Assembly (NCBI GenBank): GCA_024364735.1
Contig: JAGFNQ010000957.1
Coordinates: forward strand, 516,322-580,321
DNA from: Boesenbergia rotunda
Lineage: Eukaryota; Streptophyta; Magnoliopsida; Zingiberales; Zingiberaceae
Length of the DNA: 64,000 nt
Direction: 5' to 3'
A program made the position numbers and the translations under genes. Shown in pieces: positions 63,892 through 64,000 of this stretch (positions are counted from its first letter, which is position 1; every line of letters begins with the position of its first letter). A model generated the notes under the pieces. It had not been told where the DNA came from and searched no databases. It saw only the letters and a program-made list of their open reading frames with translations.

Positions 63892-64000
63892 AAATTTTCT
63901 GTAATATCCTGCCGGCCTAAGAAGCTTCTGATCTCACTGACACTCTTGGGTCTACACCAGTTGCTGACTGCTTCTATCTTGGCTGGATCAACTTGAATGC
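63892..64000 (-). pseudogene. C-terminal reverse transcriptase of element H, cut by window edge
   Basis: Minus-strand text IQVDPAKIEAVSNWCRPKSV and SEIRSFL, then a frameshift near 63920 and AGYYRKFV, the RT connection region of Ty3/gypsy elements. The remainder is right of the window. Confidence 0.8.

Larger units (their letters stand above)
59450..64000 (-). mobile_element. Element H: Ty3/gypsy chromovirus (Tekay-like), partial
   Basis: 3' LTR, PPT, chromodomain, integrase, RNase H and the end of RT, running off the right edge. Shares PPT and pol end with the LARD. It inserted in the 5' LTR of element C, probably with the target CTCGAG-like bases at 59444-59449; the second copy is out of view. 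Confidence 0.88.

Overview
This window looks like nuclear DNA of a flowering plant with a large, repeat-rich genome. I see no intact host gene, no rRNA, no convincing tRNA gene, no CRISPR array and no bacterial-type gene organisation. Nearly every kilobase belongs to an LTR retrotransposon, or to a DNA transposon sitting inside one, and they are nested like Russian dolls. The lineage cannot be fixed from the sequence alone. Many Copia and chromovirus elements would suit a large monocot genome, but that is a weak hint.

Layout, left to right. (1) 1-2975, minus: 3' part of a gag with asparagine-rich tandem repeats, PBS and 5' LTR of element D, which runs off the left edge. (2) 2976-8782, minus: Copia element E (Tork/Angela-like), with an LTR and a decayed gag-protease-integrase-RT-RNase H reading frame. 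(3) 8783-20464, minus: 3' LTR and a little internal sequence of element F, split by element A. (4) 9630-18838, plus: complete element A, bounded by the TSD ATGTT, carrying gag and a second intron-containing ORF (ORF2) but no pol; a solo LTR sits inside it. (5) 20465-27841, plus: element B, same family as A, with its 3' LTR cut by element G. (6) 27842-37848, plus: Ty3/gypsy chromovirus G with a duplicated 5' part; its leader holds a 4.6 kb CACTA transposon (29991-34623) carrying fragments of an HD-Zip II gene and a mitochondrial carrier gene; its RT is cut by element C. (7) 37849-59449, minus: element C, same family as A and B, holding a 3.9 kb solo-LTR-like insert (39970-43871) and a 10.2 kb LARD-like element (45735-55895). 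(8) 59450-64000, minus: LTR and pol of a second chromovirus, H, inserted in the 5' LTR of C and running off the right edge.

How the parts relate. A, B and C form a non-autonomous family: Copia-type gag, a conserved non-coding block, an ORF2 with a short phase-2 intron and a coiled-coil tail, then AT-rich microrepeats before the polypurine tract. They would need reverse transcriptase and integrase from elsewhere. The LARD keeps only the LTRs, PBS, PPT and the last codons of a chromodomain, so it is a pol-less chromovirus derivative; an H- or G-like element could have supplied its enzymes. The insertion order is readable from the nesting: F in E; A and B in F; G in B; the CACTA and C in G; the LARD, the solo LTR and H in C. 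All coding regions except a few short exons carry stops or frameshifts.
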